NCBI RefSeq assembly: GCF_002210095.1
Contig: NZ_AQQR01000001.1
Coordinates: 558,001 to 622,000, forward strand
Origin: Marinibacterium profundimaris
Lineage (GTDB): Bacteria > Pseudomonadota > Alphaproteobacteria > Rhodobacterales > Rhodobacteraceae
Length of the DNA stretch: 64,000 nucleotides
Reading direction: 5' to 3'
Below the pieces are notes generated by a model. The model was given only the letters and a program-made list of their open reading frames with translations, made no database searches and had not been told where the DNA came from. Positions 25,039-31,778 of this stretch are shown piece by piece. Each line of letters starts with the position of its first letter. The first letter of the stretch is position 1. A program made the position numbers and the translations under genes.

Positions 25039-25350
25039 ATGCCCAAGAACGCAAGCACCCGCATCCGCCGCCACGCCTATGACCTGGGCGGGCGCCTCCT
25101 TTCCGCCCACGCCGCGGCCAAGCCGGAGGCCGCGCTGATCGCGATCCTCGGCTGGCAACCGATGGACCTGGACGAGACGGAGGCCGGTTTCTGCATGAGC
25201 CTCTACGGCATCGAGACTGGCCGCCACGCCAGCCGCACCGGCGCGATCCTCGCCTGGGCCCGCCTCGCCACCGAGGATGAGGACACCACCCGCCGCCGCG
25301 CCCTGATCCGCGCGACGCCGGGCTTCCGCTCGACGGCGGCAGCGGCGTGA
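25039..25350 (+). CDS. hypothetical phage protein
   Basis: 103 residues from the ATG at 25,039, two bases after the DUF2303 stop and behind AGGAGG. The protein is basic and helical (STRIRRHAYDLGGRLLSAHA) with a small acidic middle. Its TGA overlaps the next gene's GTG. No family is recognised. Confidence 0.6.
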   Translation: MPKNASTRIRRHAYDLGGRLLSAHAAAKPEAALIAILGWQPMDLDETEAGFCMSLYGIETGRHASRTGAILAWARLATEDEDTTRRRALIRATPGFRSTAAAA

Positions 25351-25544
25351 GCCTGTCGGTTGCGCTCTGCCGGCCCGTCTCGGCCGAGGCGCGCGTCATC
25401 GGTGGCGAGCATCGCCTGGAGATCGTGGACGAGGCCGGGATGCGCATGACCGTTCTGTTCGGGAGCCAGAGCGCGGCGGAATACGCCGCTGCCGGGATCC
25501 AGGGCGGCATGAGTGTCGATCGGCGCGCCGCCGAACCTGAATAA
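25347..25544 (+). CDS. 65-residue hypothetical phage protein
   Basis: It starts at a GTG overlapping the previous stop (GTGA). The product is small and beta-rich (VIGGEHRLEIVDEAGMRMTV), followed by an Ala/Gly-rich helix. The coupled overlap is the main evidence. About 190 bases of unassigned, coding-like sequence follow before the next clear gene. Confidence 0.5.
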   Translation: MSLSVALCRPVSAEARVIGGEHRLEIVDEAGMRMTVLFGSQSAAEYAAAGIQGGMSVDRRAAEPE

Positions 25545-25731
25545 CTGCCAGCCGCTGCCCCCTCCCGATCTGCCGGGCAGCGGCCACCTCGCCGGGGTTT
25601 CGGCCCCGGCCCTTTCCAACACCGGGATCCACGCCACCCCAGCCGGCGCGGACGAAGCGGCGGGGCTCCCCCAATCCCACCATCGCACAAGCCCCGCCGC
25701 CGAATTCACAGGCCAAGAGGAGGTCCACACC

Positions 25732-25845
25732 ATGCGCTTCGTGAAGCTCGCCCTCTACCTCGGCAGCGCCGCCCTGATGATCGCGCTGCTCATCAAGGGC
25801 GCCGCCACGCTGGCCGCGTGGATCACCTCGGCGCCCACCCCCTAA
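25732..25845 (+). CDS. 37-residue single-span membrane protein
   Basis: A very short gene with a strong ribosome-binding site (AAGAGGAGGTCCACACC). The sequence MRFVKLALYLGSAALMIALL continues into a hydrophobic helix and ends in APTP. It is followed after 12 bases by another tiny membrane protein gene. Such pairs in prophage early operons can act in superinfection exclusion or be accessory lysis/regulatory peptides; neither is shown here. Confidence 0.5.
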   Translation: MRFVKLALYLGSAALMIALLIKGAATLAAWITSAPTP

Positions 25846-25857
25846 GGAGCACAACCC

Positions 25858-26001
25858 ATGGAGAATGACACCCCCGGCGCCCGCCTCGACGGCCCCCGCC
25901 TGCTGCTGATCATCGTCTTCGGCTGCTTCGCCGTGCTGATGCCCTATGCGCTGGCTGGCGAGGGCGCTGTGGCGACCTGCGCGATGGAGATGCAACCGTG
26001 A
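25858..26001 (+). CDS. 47-residue single-span membrane protein
   Basis: The ATG at 25,858 follows AAGGAGCACAACCC. The product has an acidic start (MENDTPGARLDGPRLL), then a hydrophobic span (LLIIVFGCFAVLMPYALA) and a short Cys-containing periplasmic or cytosolic tail. Its TGA overlaps the next gene's GTG start (GTGA), which supports translation. Confidence 0.55.
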   Translation: MENDTPGARLDGPRLLLIIVFGCFAVLMPYALAGEGAVATCAMEMQP

Positions 26002-26237
26002 AGAACAAGCTCACCGACCTGAACAACCACCTGTTCGCCCAGCTGGAACGCCTGTCCGCCGAGGACATGACACCGGATCAAATCGAGCAGGAAGCGAAGC
26101 GCGCGGAAGCCATCGTGTCAGTCTCCGACACGATCACGCGGAACGCTGACCTCCAGCTGAAGGCCGCGAAGCTGTTCGCGGAGCACGGCCAGGGCGTCCT
26201 CCCCATGCTGCCCCAGATCGGGAAGAACTCCGAATGA
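25998..26237 (+). CDS. small helical phage protein
   Basis: 79 residues from a GTG that overlaps the preceding stop. Helical and charged (LTDLNNHLFAQLERLSAEDM, then QEAKRAEAIVSVSDTITRNA). Similar small proteins accompany phage HNH nucleases in Rhodobacteraceae prophages. It overlaps the HNH gene by 4 bases. Confidence 0.6.
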   Translation: MKNKLTDLNNHLFAQLERLSAEDMTPDQIEQEAKRAEAIVSVSDTITRNADLQLKAAKLFAEHGQGVLPMLPQIGKNSE

Positions 26238-26893
26238 AGGGGCGGTGGATCGAATACAGCAAGGCAGAACTGGCATGGATCCAGTCCAATGCAACCAGGC
26301 CGCGCCGGGAGGCTCACGCCGAGTTCCAGCAGCGGTTCGGCCGCGCGGACGTGTCGCTCGCCAACTTCAACTCGCTCTGCAAGCGCAAGGGCTGGATGAC
26401 CGGCCGGACAGGCCAATACGACAAGGGCCGCACCCCTGAGAACAAGGGCAAGAAGTGCGCGCCCGGCACCGGGGGCCTGCACCCGAACGCCCGCAAGACC
26501 CAGTTCAAGAAAGGGCAAAAGCCGCACAGCTATCGCGGCGCCGGGCATGAGCGGATCTGCCCCAAGGACGGCTATATCATCATGATCGTGGACGAGCCGA
26601 ACCCCTGGACCGGCGCAGCCACCCGGCCTGTCCACAAGCACCGCTATCTCTGGGAAAAGGCGAACGGCCCCATTCCCAGGGACCATGTCCTCAAGTGCCT
26701 GGACGGCGACAAGACCAACACCGACCCGTCGAACTGGGAAGCGATCCCGATGGCCCTGTTGCCCCGGCTGTCCGGAGGCCGCTGGTACAAGCCATATGAC
26801 GCCTATGAACCCGAGATCCGCCCCACGGTGCTGGCAACGGCGAAGCTGGAGCACGCGGCGCGGGAAGCGAAGAAGGGGAAGGCAGCAGAATGA
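26234..26893 (+). CDS. HNH endonuclease
   Basis: A 219-residue protein. The N-terminal 60 residues resemble a DNA-binding helix pair (YSKAELAWIQSNATRPRREA). The catalytic domain begins near residue 100, with V-H-K-H-R-Y-L-W-E-K near 136-145, H-V-L-K-C-L-D-G-D-K near 154-163 and N-x-x-N-W near 166-172, as in HNH_3-type phage nucleases. It could be a free-standing homing-type nuclease or serve phage DNA metabolism. Confidence 0.8.
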   Translation: MKGRWIEYSKAELAWIQSNATRPRREAHAEFQQRFGRADVSLANFNSLCKRKGWMTGRTGQYDKGRTPENKGKKCAPGTGGLHPNARKTQFKKGQKPHSYRGAGHERICPKDGYIIMIVDEPNPWTGAATRPVHKHRYLWEKANGPIPRDHVLKCLDGDKTNTDPSNWEAIPMALLPRLSGGRWYKPYDAYEPEIRPTVLATAKLEHAAREAKKGKAAE

Positions 26894-27135
26894 CCGAAGC
26901 ATCCCGAGACACCCGCCGCGCCATGGCCGCAATCAGGGAGATCCTGGACGGCCGAGATCCGGTGCGCGACCGCCCGCAGGTTCTGATCACACTCGACCAC
27001 GTCGTGAGCGCGCTCCTGCTGGCAGCAATGGAGCAAGATCACAGGAAGGCGGTGGCAATGCTCAACGAGGGCACCGTGCCCCATGTGGAAGAGCGGATCG
27101 CCCTGCACGCATCCCGGACGGGAGACCGCAAATGA
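26890..27135 (+). CDS. 81-residue hypothetical phage protein
   Basis: A helical protein (DTRRAMAAIREILDGRDPVR, then ITLDHVVSALLLAAMEQDHR) overlapping the HNH gene upstream and a membrane-protein gene downstream by 4 bases each. The fold looks like a small helical bundle. Function unknown. Confidence 0.55.
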   Translation: MTEASRDTRRAMAAIREILDGRDPVRDRPQVLITLDHVVSALLLAAMEQDHRKAVAMLNEGTVPHVEERIALHASRTGDRK

Positions 27136-27386
27136 ACGGCGACGGAATGACAAACCTTCACTGGCTCGAGAACAGCACCCCGAACGGATGGGCTTGGGCG
27201 CTGGCCGGCATCCCTGCAACCTTGGCCTGGATTGCCGCCGCGCTCTGCTGGTTCCTTGAACCCCGACTTGCCGCAGAGGTCTTACCGCTGGCTTGGGCCA
27301 TGTGGGCGGCCATCGGCTGGTATGGCCTTCTGGTTGTGATCTTCGGCGGCTGGCTTGGCCTGCTGGCGATCACCGCATCAGTCTGA
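27132..27386 (+). CDS. 84-residue two-span membrane protein
   Basis: It starts ATGA at 27,132, overlapping the previous stop. The product has two Trp-rich hydrophobic segments (around residues 20-42 and 50-80: WALAGIPATLAWIAAALCWF and IGWYGLLVVIFGGWLGLL). Membrane location is clear. A role in holin-like activity or exclusion is open. Confidence 0.6.
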   Translation: MNGDGMTNLHWLENSTPNGWAWALAGIPATLAWIAAALCWFLEPRLAAEVLPLAWAMWAAIGWYGLLVVIFGGWLGLLAITASV

Positions 27387-27396
27387 ATCCAACAAT

Positions 27397-27406
27397 CCCC
27401 GGAGGC
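27397..27406 (+). repeat. cassette junction repeat, partial copy (start side)
   Basis: CCCCGGAGGC directly before the ATG at 27,411. It is the ribosome-binding half of the 19-bp junction found three times downstream. Confidence 0.6.
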
Positions 27407-27410
27407 ACCG

Positions 27411-27596
27411 ATGCCCTTCAACGAAATGCAGATCGTTGCCGCAGCGCGGGCGATTGACCGGATCGGCCTTCGCGAGCGCGGCTGGTCCGAGAACCAAATC
27501 GACCGGGCATTTCGGCAAGTCCCGATGCCCGCCGAGACCAGCCTGAAACTTGCACGAGCGGCACTCGAAGCTGCCGAAAACGTGCGATCCAGCTAA
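27411..27596 (+). CDS. 61-residue hypothetical phage protein ending Ser-Ser
   Basis: A helical protein (MQIVAAARAIDRIGLRERGW...) containing Q-I-D-R-A-F-R-Q-V-P. It is the first of a run of four genes that all end in the codons TCC AGC TAA. No family is recognised. Confidence 0.6.
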   Translation: MPFNEMQIVAAARAIDRIGLRERGWSENQIDRAFRQVPMPAETSLKLARAALEAAENVRSS

Positions 27597-27602
27597 CCCC
27601 GG
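27588..27602 (+). repeat. cassette junction repeat, partial copy (stop side)
   Basis: TCCAGCTAACCCCGG at the end of the gene stopping at 27,596. Here the usual AGGC is replaced by a short spacer (GCTTGCCCGGTCC...) and the next gene uses its own AAAGGA ribosome-binding site. Confidence 0.6.
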
Positions 27603-27637
27603 GCTTGCCCGGTCCAATTACCTCGAAAGGAAAAACA

Positions 27638-27829
27638 ATGCCGAACCCGATCATGAAATACTTTGAATACGCGCACCTGCCGGAACATTTGCAGGCGGTC
27701 AGCAAGCCCTTCGGCGACATGGCCACGCAGATGAACGATCAGCTGCCGGACGGACCGGAAAAGAGCGCTGGTCTGCGGAAGTTGCTCGAGGCGAAGGACT
27801 GCATGGTCCGCGCAGCCCTGTCCAGCTAA
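27638..27829 (+). CDS. small phage protein resembling the Acb2/Tad1 hairpin type
   Basis: 63 residues from the ATG at 27,638 behind AAAGGAAAAACA. The sequence has two predicted helices: YFEYAHLPEHLQAVSKPFGD, then a P-D-G-P-E-K-S turn leading into A-G-L-R-K-L-L-E-A-K-D. This E-K-S-x-x-L-x-K-L-x-E-A pattern, together with the size, resembles the phage Acb2/Tad1 family of cyclic-nucleotide sponges that block CBASS or Thoeris signalling. The match is by pattern only. Related uncharacterised proteins are widespread in actinophages and proteophages, so the anti-defence role is an inference. Confidence 0.45.
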   Translation: MPNPIMKYFEYAHLPEHLQAVSKPFGDMATQMNDQLPDGPEKSAGLRKLLEAKDCMVRAALSS

Positions 27830-27839
27830 CCCCGGAGGC
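27821..27839 (+). repeat. cassette junction repeat, full copy 1
   Basis: TCCAGCTAACCCCGGAGGC spans the last two codons and stop of the gene ending at 27,829 and the ribosome-binding site of the next gene. It is identical to the copies at 28,285 and 28,659. Confidence 0.85.
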
Positions 27840-27843
27840 CAAA

Positions 27844-28293
27844 ATGCGAAAGTGCAACGTCAGGATCGAGGATATGCACTTCCACGAACTGCATCACGCC
27901 CTCGGATGCCCATGGCCGGATGAGGTCATGGGGGAGACATACCGCAACTACTTCGCGGCAGGGCCGGACAGCAGCACCGCCGATAGGATGCGCGCGTCTA
28001 CACACTGGACGAACGGCACCGAGAAATTCGGGATGGCCTACTTCCACGTCACGGAAGCGGGGAAGCGCGCGCTGGTCGAGCACATGCGCTCGAACGTCGA
28101 AACCCCGGCACGATACGCGGTCACCTTCAGGCATCACGAAGGCTGCATCATCGTCAGCGCGCGAAGCCGATCAGCGGCCAAGTACGCGGCCTACATCCAC
28201 GCCGATATAGACTGGCCCTTCATGGAATACACCGCCGAGATCAAATCGGTTCGGCTGTTCGCACCGGCCAGCGTCCCGGCACAGTCCAGCTAA
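27844..28293 (+). CDS. hypothetical phage protein
   Basis: 149 residues. The N-terminal half contains H-E-L-H-H-A-L-G-C-P and a F-H-V-T-E-A-G-K-R-A-L motif. These recur in small phage proteins with a winged-helix look. The C-terminal half is a beta-alpha-beta unit (YAVTFRHHEGCIIVSARSRS ...). No enzymatic motif was found. It is embedded between two 19-bp junction repeats. Confidence 0.55.
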   Translation: MRKCNVRIEDMHFHELHHALGCPWPDEVMGETYRNYFAAGPDSSTADRMRASTHWTNGTEKFGMAYFHVTEAGKRALVEHMRSNVETPARYAVTFRHHEGCIIVSARSRSAAKYAAYIHADIDWPFMEYTAEIKSVRLFAPASVPAQSS

Positions 28294-28303
28294 CCCCGGA
28301 GGC
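28285..28303 (+). repeat. cassette junction repeat, full copy 2
   Basis: The same 19 bases as at 27,821. They contain the end of the gene stopping at 28,293 and the ribosome-binding site for the gene at 28,308. Confidence 0.85.
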
Positions 28304-28307
28304 CGAT

Positions 28308-28667
28308 ATGGTAGCCTACAATTTCCAAGCGCAATTTGCGCCAGACGTTGAATCCGGTCGCAAGCGGCAGACCATCCGGCGGGACGGAAAGCGCCGCCAT
28401 GCAAGGCCCGGAGAGGCGGTGCAGCTCTACACCGGGATGCGGACGAAGGGGTGCCGCCAGCTCGGCACAGGCATCTGCACGACGTCGACCTATTGCGCGA
28501 TCCGCGAGGACGGCATCACGCTTGGGAACCACCCGAAGGTCAACATTGCCGAATTCGCGCGGGCTGATGGCTTTCGAGACTTCGACCACATGAAGCAATG
28601 GTTCCGCGAAACGCACGGCCTGCCTTTCACCGGGCGGCTGATCGCGTGGGAACCGCAGTCCAGCTAA
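28308..28667 (+). CDS. ASCH/PUA-like phage protein
   Basis: 119 residues. The order K-R-Q-T-I-R-R near residue 19-25, then H-A-R-P-G-E-A-V-Q-L-Y-T-G-M and C-R-x-L-G-T-G-I-C, matches small phage proteins with an ASCH-type beta-barrel (PUA-like), often thought to bind RNA or modified bases. A late A-D-G-F-R-D-F-D-H-M-K-Q-W-F is typical of the same set. Function is not known for this subgroup. Confidence 0.6.
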   Translation: MVAYNFQAQFAPDVESGRKRQTIRRDGKRRHARPGEAVQLYTGMRTKGCRQLGTGICTTSTYCAIREDGITLGNHPKVNIAEFARADGFRDFDHMKQWFRETHGLPFTGRLIAWEPQSS

Positions 28668-28677
28668 CCCCGGAGGC
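28659..28677 (+). repeat. cassette junction repeat, full copy 3
   Basis: The same 19 bases as at 27,821 and 28,285. They join the ASCH-like gene to the small gene at 28,681. Confidence 0.85.
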
Positions 28678-28680
28678 GCC

Positions 28681-28866
28681 ATGTTCACCCCGAGCCGCGG
28701 CGAGCAACGCAAGCTCGCAGACTACCTGGACGAAATCGCAGACGAAAAGCTGATCGGGCACCCGCCTGGACCAAGTGACCCCGTATCCGCCAGCCGGATT
28801 TCCCTGGGCGCCGCGTACCGCCTTGTCGCGGCCGACATGCGCGAGCTGTCGGAGGCGCGGACGTGA
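28681..28866 (+). CDS. 61-residue hypothetical phage protein
   Basis: A small helical acidic protein ([20 protein letters not shown], later [20 protein letters not shown]). Its TGA overlaps the next gene's ATG by one base (TGATG). Possibly a partner of the ClpX-zinc-domain protein that follows, on coupling alone. Confidence 0.55.
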   Translation: MFTPSRGEQRKLADYLDEIADEKLIGHPPGPSDPVSASRISLGAAYRLVAADMRELSEART

Positions 28867-29177
28867 TGTTCGGAGGCCCCCGAGGCACAAAGCGTGACAA
28901 GAGCGCCAACGTCGAGACGCTGGCCAGAGCGCATGCCGCCGAAAAAGAGCGCGACGACGCCAAGGCCGCTCTGGAAAAGATGAAGAGGGAGCGCGACGCG
29001 GCCCGCGACAAGCTGGCCGAGCTGCGCCCGCTGCGGTGCTCCTTCTGCGCCAAGACGCACCACGAAGTCCGCAAGATGATCGCGGGGCCATCGGTGTTCA
29101 TCTGTGATGAATGCGTGGATGTTTGCGCCCGCATCGTCAGCGCCGAGGCCAGCCCCGCCCTGACAGAAGAGGACTGA
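28866..29177 (+). CDS. stand-alone ClpX-type C4 zinc-binding domain with coiled coil
   Basis: 103 residues (a GTG three bases earlier is an alternative start). Residues 14-55 form a highly charged coiled coil ([20 protein letters not shown]). Residues 58-91 are a ClpX zinc-binding domain with Cys58, Cys61, Cys80 and Cys83. The spacing C-x2-C-x18-C-x2-C is the same as in the host ClpX encoded at 52,084-53,349, and 24 of 34 residues are identical by hand alignment. There is no AAA+ module. In ClpX this domain dimerises and docks adaptors such as SspB. The phage protein may therefore act as an adaptor or decoy that redirects ClpXP; that is inference. Confidence 0.85.
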   Translation: MFGGPRGTKRDKSANVETLARAHAAEKERDDAKAALEKMKRERDAARDKLAELRPLRCSFCAKTHHEVRKMIAGPSVFICDECVDVCARIVSAEASPALTEED

Positions 29178-29234
29178 CATGGGCCGTCTCGACTTCAAAC
29201 CACGCCTCATGCAAGCCGACACCAGGAGATAGAC

Positions 29235-29486
29235 ATGGCGACACAAGTGAGCCTTGCCACGGCGGAAGACATCGCCGCCCTAACCGCCGAGATCCGAGAA
29301 CTTCGGCGCCAGCTCGCAGGCAGCACCATCACGCCTCCGCCGCGGTGGGTGTCGGTTCCTGACGCCGCGCGACACTTCGGGGTTCACCGGGGAACCATCG
29401 CGCGCTGGATCGACGCTGGGAAAATCGAGGCGCGAGGATCGGTGCGCAGGCGCGAAGTCCTGCTGCCGAGCTACCATGGCGACTAG
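29235..29486 (+). CDS. excisionase-like HTH protein
   Basis: 83 residues with an N-terminal leucine-rich helix (AEDIAALTAEIRELRRQLAG) and a HTH_17/MerR-type DNA-binding unit: WVSVPDAARHFGVHRGTIAR, then W-I-D-A-G-K-I-E-A. The wing R-R-R-E-V-L-L-P follows. It is convergent with and overlaps the integrase end by 4 bases, the typical place for a recombination directionality factor. A 17-codon frame at 29,179-29,232 just upstream is probably leader sequence only. Confidence 0.7.
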   Translation: MATQVSLATAEDIAALTAEIRELRRQLAGSTITPPPRWVSVPDAARHFGVHRGTIARWIDAGKIEARGSVRRREVLLPSYHGD

Positions 29487-30439
29487 TCCATGCGCTTGGC
29501 AATGTCCTCTGCGGTCTCGTCGTAATAGGTCATGAGCATCTTGATGTCCCGGTGCCCGATCACCTTCGCCAGCGTCAGAACATCCAGCTTCCGGGCGAGA
29601 CGGGTCACGGCAGCATGCCTGGAATCGTGGAACGTCAGCCCTTCCACGCCAGCCTTGTCCCGCACCTTCCGAAACAGTGAGTCCAGAGATCTGGACGACA
29701 CGTCGAAACCCGGCCCCGGCAGCGCCTCCCAGAGCCGCACAGCCTCTCTGGACAGGGGCACTTCGCGCGCGGTGCCATTCTTCGTCAACGGCAAGTGAGC
29801 CACACGGCGGGCCGTGTCGACGGTCTCAGCCCCCAGCGACAGGATCTCCCCTGCCCGCATTCCGGTTTCGATAGCGAACCGAAATGCGTGGAAGGCTCGC
29901 GCCGTCGCCGTAGAGAGGTCAGGACCGGCCACATGGGCCATCCGCTCCAGCTCCGCCTCAGTGACCAGACGATCCCGCGCAGGAGGCCGTGACGGCTTGC
30001 GCACGTCCTTCATCGGGTTCTCGTGGATCATGCCCCATTCGCGCCGCGCCTGTGTCAGCACCGACGACAGCAAGTTCATCTCGCGCGCCACCGTACCGGG
30101 CGACACCTCGCGCAGCCGACTGTCTCGCCATTCCGCGAAATCCGAGGCAGCGAGTTCCCGCATCTGCCTTCGGGCGATAGGGTCTTTCTTGAACCGCTCC
30201 AGCCGGATCACCTCCCATCGATGCCCGCGCTTCCCTGGAGAAACCTCCCTGGCGTACCTGTCCAGGACATCCCCGAACGGCGCCGCCGCCGCGACCTTCT
30301 GCGCGTTCAGGATCTCGTATTCCTGCCGGGCAGCCCAATCCTTGGCTTCCTGCCGGGTCGGGAGTACCTTCGACCTGCGCTGCCCCTTGCGGACCACCTC
30401 TGCGCGCCAGCCGCTCTTGTGTTTTCGAATCGAAGCCAA
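29483..30439 (-). CDS. int: tyrosine-type site-specific integrase
   Basis: About 318 residues if translated from the TTG at 30,439, which gives the usual integrase opening ASIRKHKSGWRAEV. The same frame stays open to an ATG at 30,565, almost at the tRNA, but the extra residues look unrelated. The catalytic set is complete: Arg in TGMRAGEIL, Lys in PLTKNG, HxxR in FHDSRHAAV, His in IGHRDIK and the nucleophile Tyr in LMTYYDE. The N-terminal arm-binding and core-binding domains precede. It should integrate the element at the adjacent tRNA-Thr. Confidence 0.92.
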   Translation of the reverse strand: MASIRKHKSGWRAEVVRKGQRRSKVLPTRQEAKDWAARQEYEILNAQKVAAAAPFGDVLDRYAREVSPGKRGHRWEVIRLERFKKDPIARRQMRELAASDFAEWRDSRLREVSPGTVAREMNLLSSVLTQARREWGMIHENPMKDVRKPSRPPARDRLVTEAELERMAHVAGPDLSTATARAFHAFRFAIETGMRAGEILSLGAETVDTARRVAHLPLTKNGTAREVPLSREAVRLWEALPGPGFDVSSRSLDSLFRKVRDKAGVEGLTFHDSRHAAVTRLARKLDVLTLAKVIGHRDIKMLMTYYDETAEDIAKRMD

Positions 30440-30579
30440 ATTACGCACCGTGCGTGAGGGATGCGTAAACGGGTACTCCGAAATGCGCGCACGACGCAAC
30501 AAGGCGGGGCTTAGGGTGCTCTCGGGAGCCTTGTTTTGCTGGATATTGCGACGCGCTTGTCGCATGGTGATACGGCCAA

Positions 30580-30655
30580 TGGTGCCCCCACACGGACTCG
30601 AACCGCGGACCTACTGATTACAAATCAGTTGCTCTACCAGCTGAGCTATAGGGGC
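30580..30655 (-). tRNA. tRNA-Thr (anticodon TGT)
   Basis: A full cloverleaf is readable on the minus strand. The acceptor stem starts GCCCCTA, followed by a D-arm with AGCTCAGCTGGTAGAGC. The anticodon stem ACTGA/TCAGT carries the loop TTTGTAA (TGT in the middle). The T-arm GGTTCGAGTCC and an encoded CCA at 30,580-30,582 follow. The prophage begins at its 3' end, so the 3' half is the likely attachment core and a second partial copy should exist at the other prophage end. Confidence 0.95.
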
Positions 30656-30786
30656 GCGAGCAGTCGGATACTTGGAAAGCCGTCGCATCGCAAGCGGGAA
30701 TTGGCATATGTCGATCCTGTTTGACCGAACCCCGCCAACGTACTAACCCGGAACAACGCTTTGGATTTCCGTCATAAACCGGTCAC

Positions 30787-31662
30787 ATGCAGATCATCCT
30801 CCACACCGGCGCGCACTTCACCGAAGATGACCGCCTGATCAAGTGCCTCCTGCGCAACAAGGAGGACTTCTCGCGCAGGGGTGTCGCGGTGCCGGGGCCG
30901 ACCCGGTACAAGAAGCTTCTGAAGGACACCCTTAACGCGATGCGCGACACCCGGCCCGGGCCAGAGGCGCGCGATGTGCTGATGGACGCGATCCTCGACG
31001 AGGAAAAGGCCAGGCGCATGATCCTGTCCAACGCGCATTTCTTCGGTGCCCCGCGCGCGGCCCTGCGGGACGGGCTGCTTTATCCCAACGCGGCCGAGAA
31101 GGTCAGCCAGATGCGGGCGCTGTTTCCCGACGACGACCTTGAAATCTTCATGGCCATGCGCAATCCCGCCACCCTGCTGCCGGCGATCTACAAGGAATCC
31201 CCGCGCGACGAGCTGGACGATTTCCTCGAAGGCGCCGATCCGCGCCGGATCAAGTGGTCGGAAAGCATCACCGCCATGCGCGTTCTCAACCCCGCGATCC
31301 CGATCACTGTCTGGTGCAACGAGGATACGCCGCTGATCTGGGGCAGCATCATCCGCGCCATGGCCGGCCTGCCCGAGGGCGCGCGCATCACCGGCAGCTT
31401 CGACCTGCTGGGCGCGATCATCTCGACCGAGGGGATGAAACGCTTCCGCGCCTACCTCAAGGAGCACCCCGTGATGAGCGAAGCGCACAAGCGCCGGGTC
31501 ATGGGGATCTTCCTGGAGAAATACGCGCTGGAGGAAGAGCTGATCGAAGAGCTGGAGATGCCGGGCTGGACCGACGAACTGGTCGAGGAGATGACCGAGG
31601 TCTACGACGCCGATTTCGCGGCCGTTCAGGGGATCCCCGGGGTCACGGTGATCGCCCCCTGA
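30787..31662 (+). CDS. conserved hypothetical protein (Rhodobacteraceae)
   Basis: 291 residues. It begins with a strand and loop (IILHTGAHFTEDDRLIKCLL) that resembles the start of sulfotransferase-like or P-loop proteins, but no complete nucleotide motif is visible. The rest is helical and acidic (KWSESITAMRVLNPAIPITV, later RVMGIFLEKYALEEELIEEL). First chromosomal gene beyond the tRNA. Function unknown; the sulfotransferase-like fold is only a possibility. Confidence 0.65.
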   Translation: MQIILHTGAHFTEDDRLIKCLLRNKEDFSRRGVAVPGPTRYKKLLKDTLNAMRDTRPGPEARDVLMDAILDEEKARRMILSNAHFFGAPRAALRDGLLYPNAAEKVSQMRALFPDDDLEIFMAMRNPATLLPAIYKESPRDELDDFLEGADPRRIKWSESITAMRVLNPAIPITVWCNEDTPLIWGSIIRAMAGLPEGARITGSFDLLGAIISTEGMKRFRAYLKEHPVMSEAHKRRVMGIFLEKYALEEELIEELEMPGWTDELVEEMTEVYDADFAAVQGIPGVTVIAP

Positions 31663-31778
31663 CAGGCAGCTGCGCGGGTGCAGGGCGCGGTGCATGAGAG
31701 AGGGCGGCGCAGACCGCCCTGCCCCCGATCGTCATGCGGCCCGCGGCGAACGCTTGCCGCCCCGCGCCGCCGCGTGGC

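Larger units (their letters stand above)
1..30600. mobile_element. HK97-like siphoviral prophage (left end outside window)
   Basis: A contiguous set of phage genes runs from the left edge to the tRNA-Thr gene. It comprises a tail and head module (minus), terminases, a regulatory block with Cro/CI-like genes, an early operon of small genes (plus), an excisionase-like HTH and a tyrosine integrase. The integrase lies directly beside the 3' end of the tRNA, the usual layout for integration into a tRNA 3' half. The structural order TerS-TerL-portal-protease-capsid-connector-tail matches HK97-type phages and the related gene transfer agents. The integrase, switch and accessory genes indicate a true prophage and not a gene transfer agent. 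No lysis genes are visible, so they probably lie left of the window. The right boundary is placed approximately, within or next to the tRNA 3' half. Confidence 0.95.

Noticed and set aside
27397-28677. Junction repeats as a CRISPR array
   Set aside because: The 19-bp units lie 370-470 bases apart and the spacers are genes; no CRISPR geometry or cas genes.
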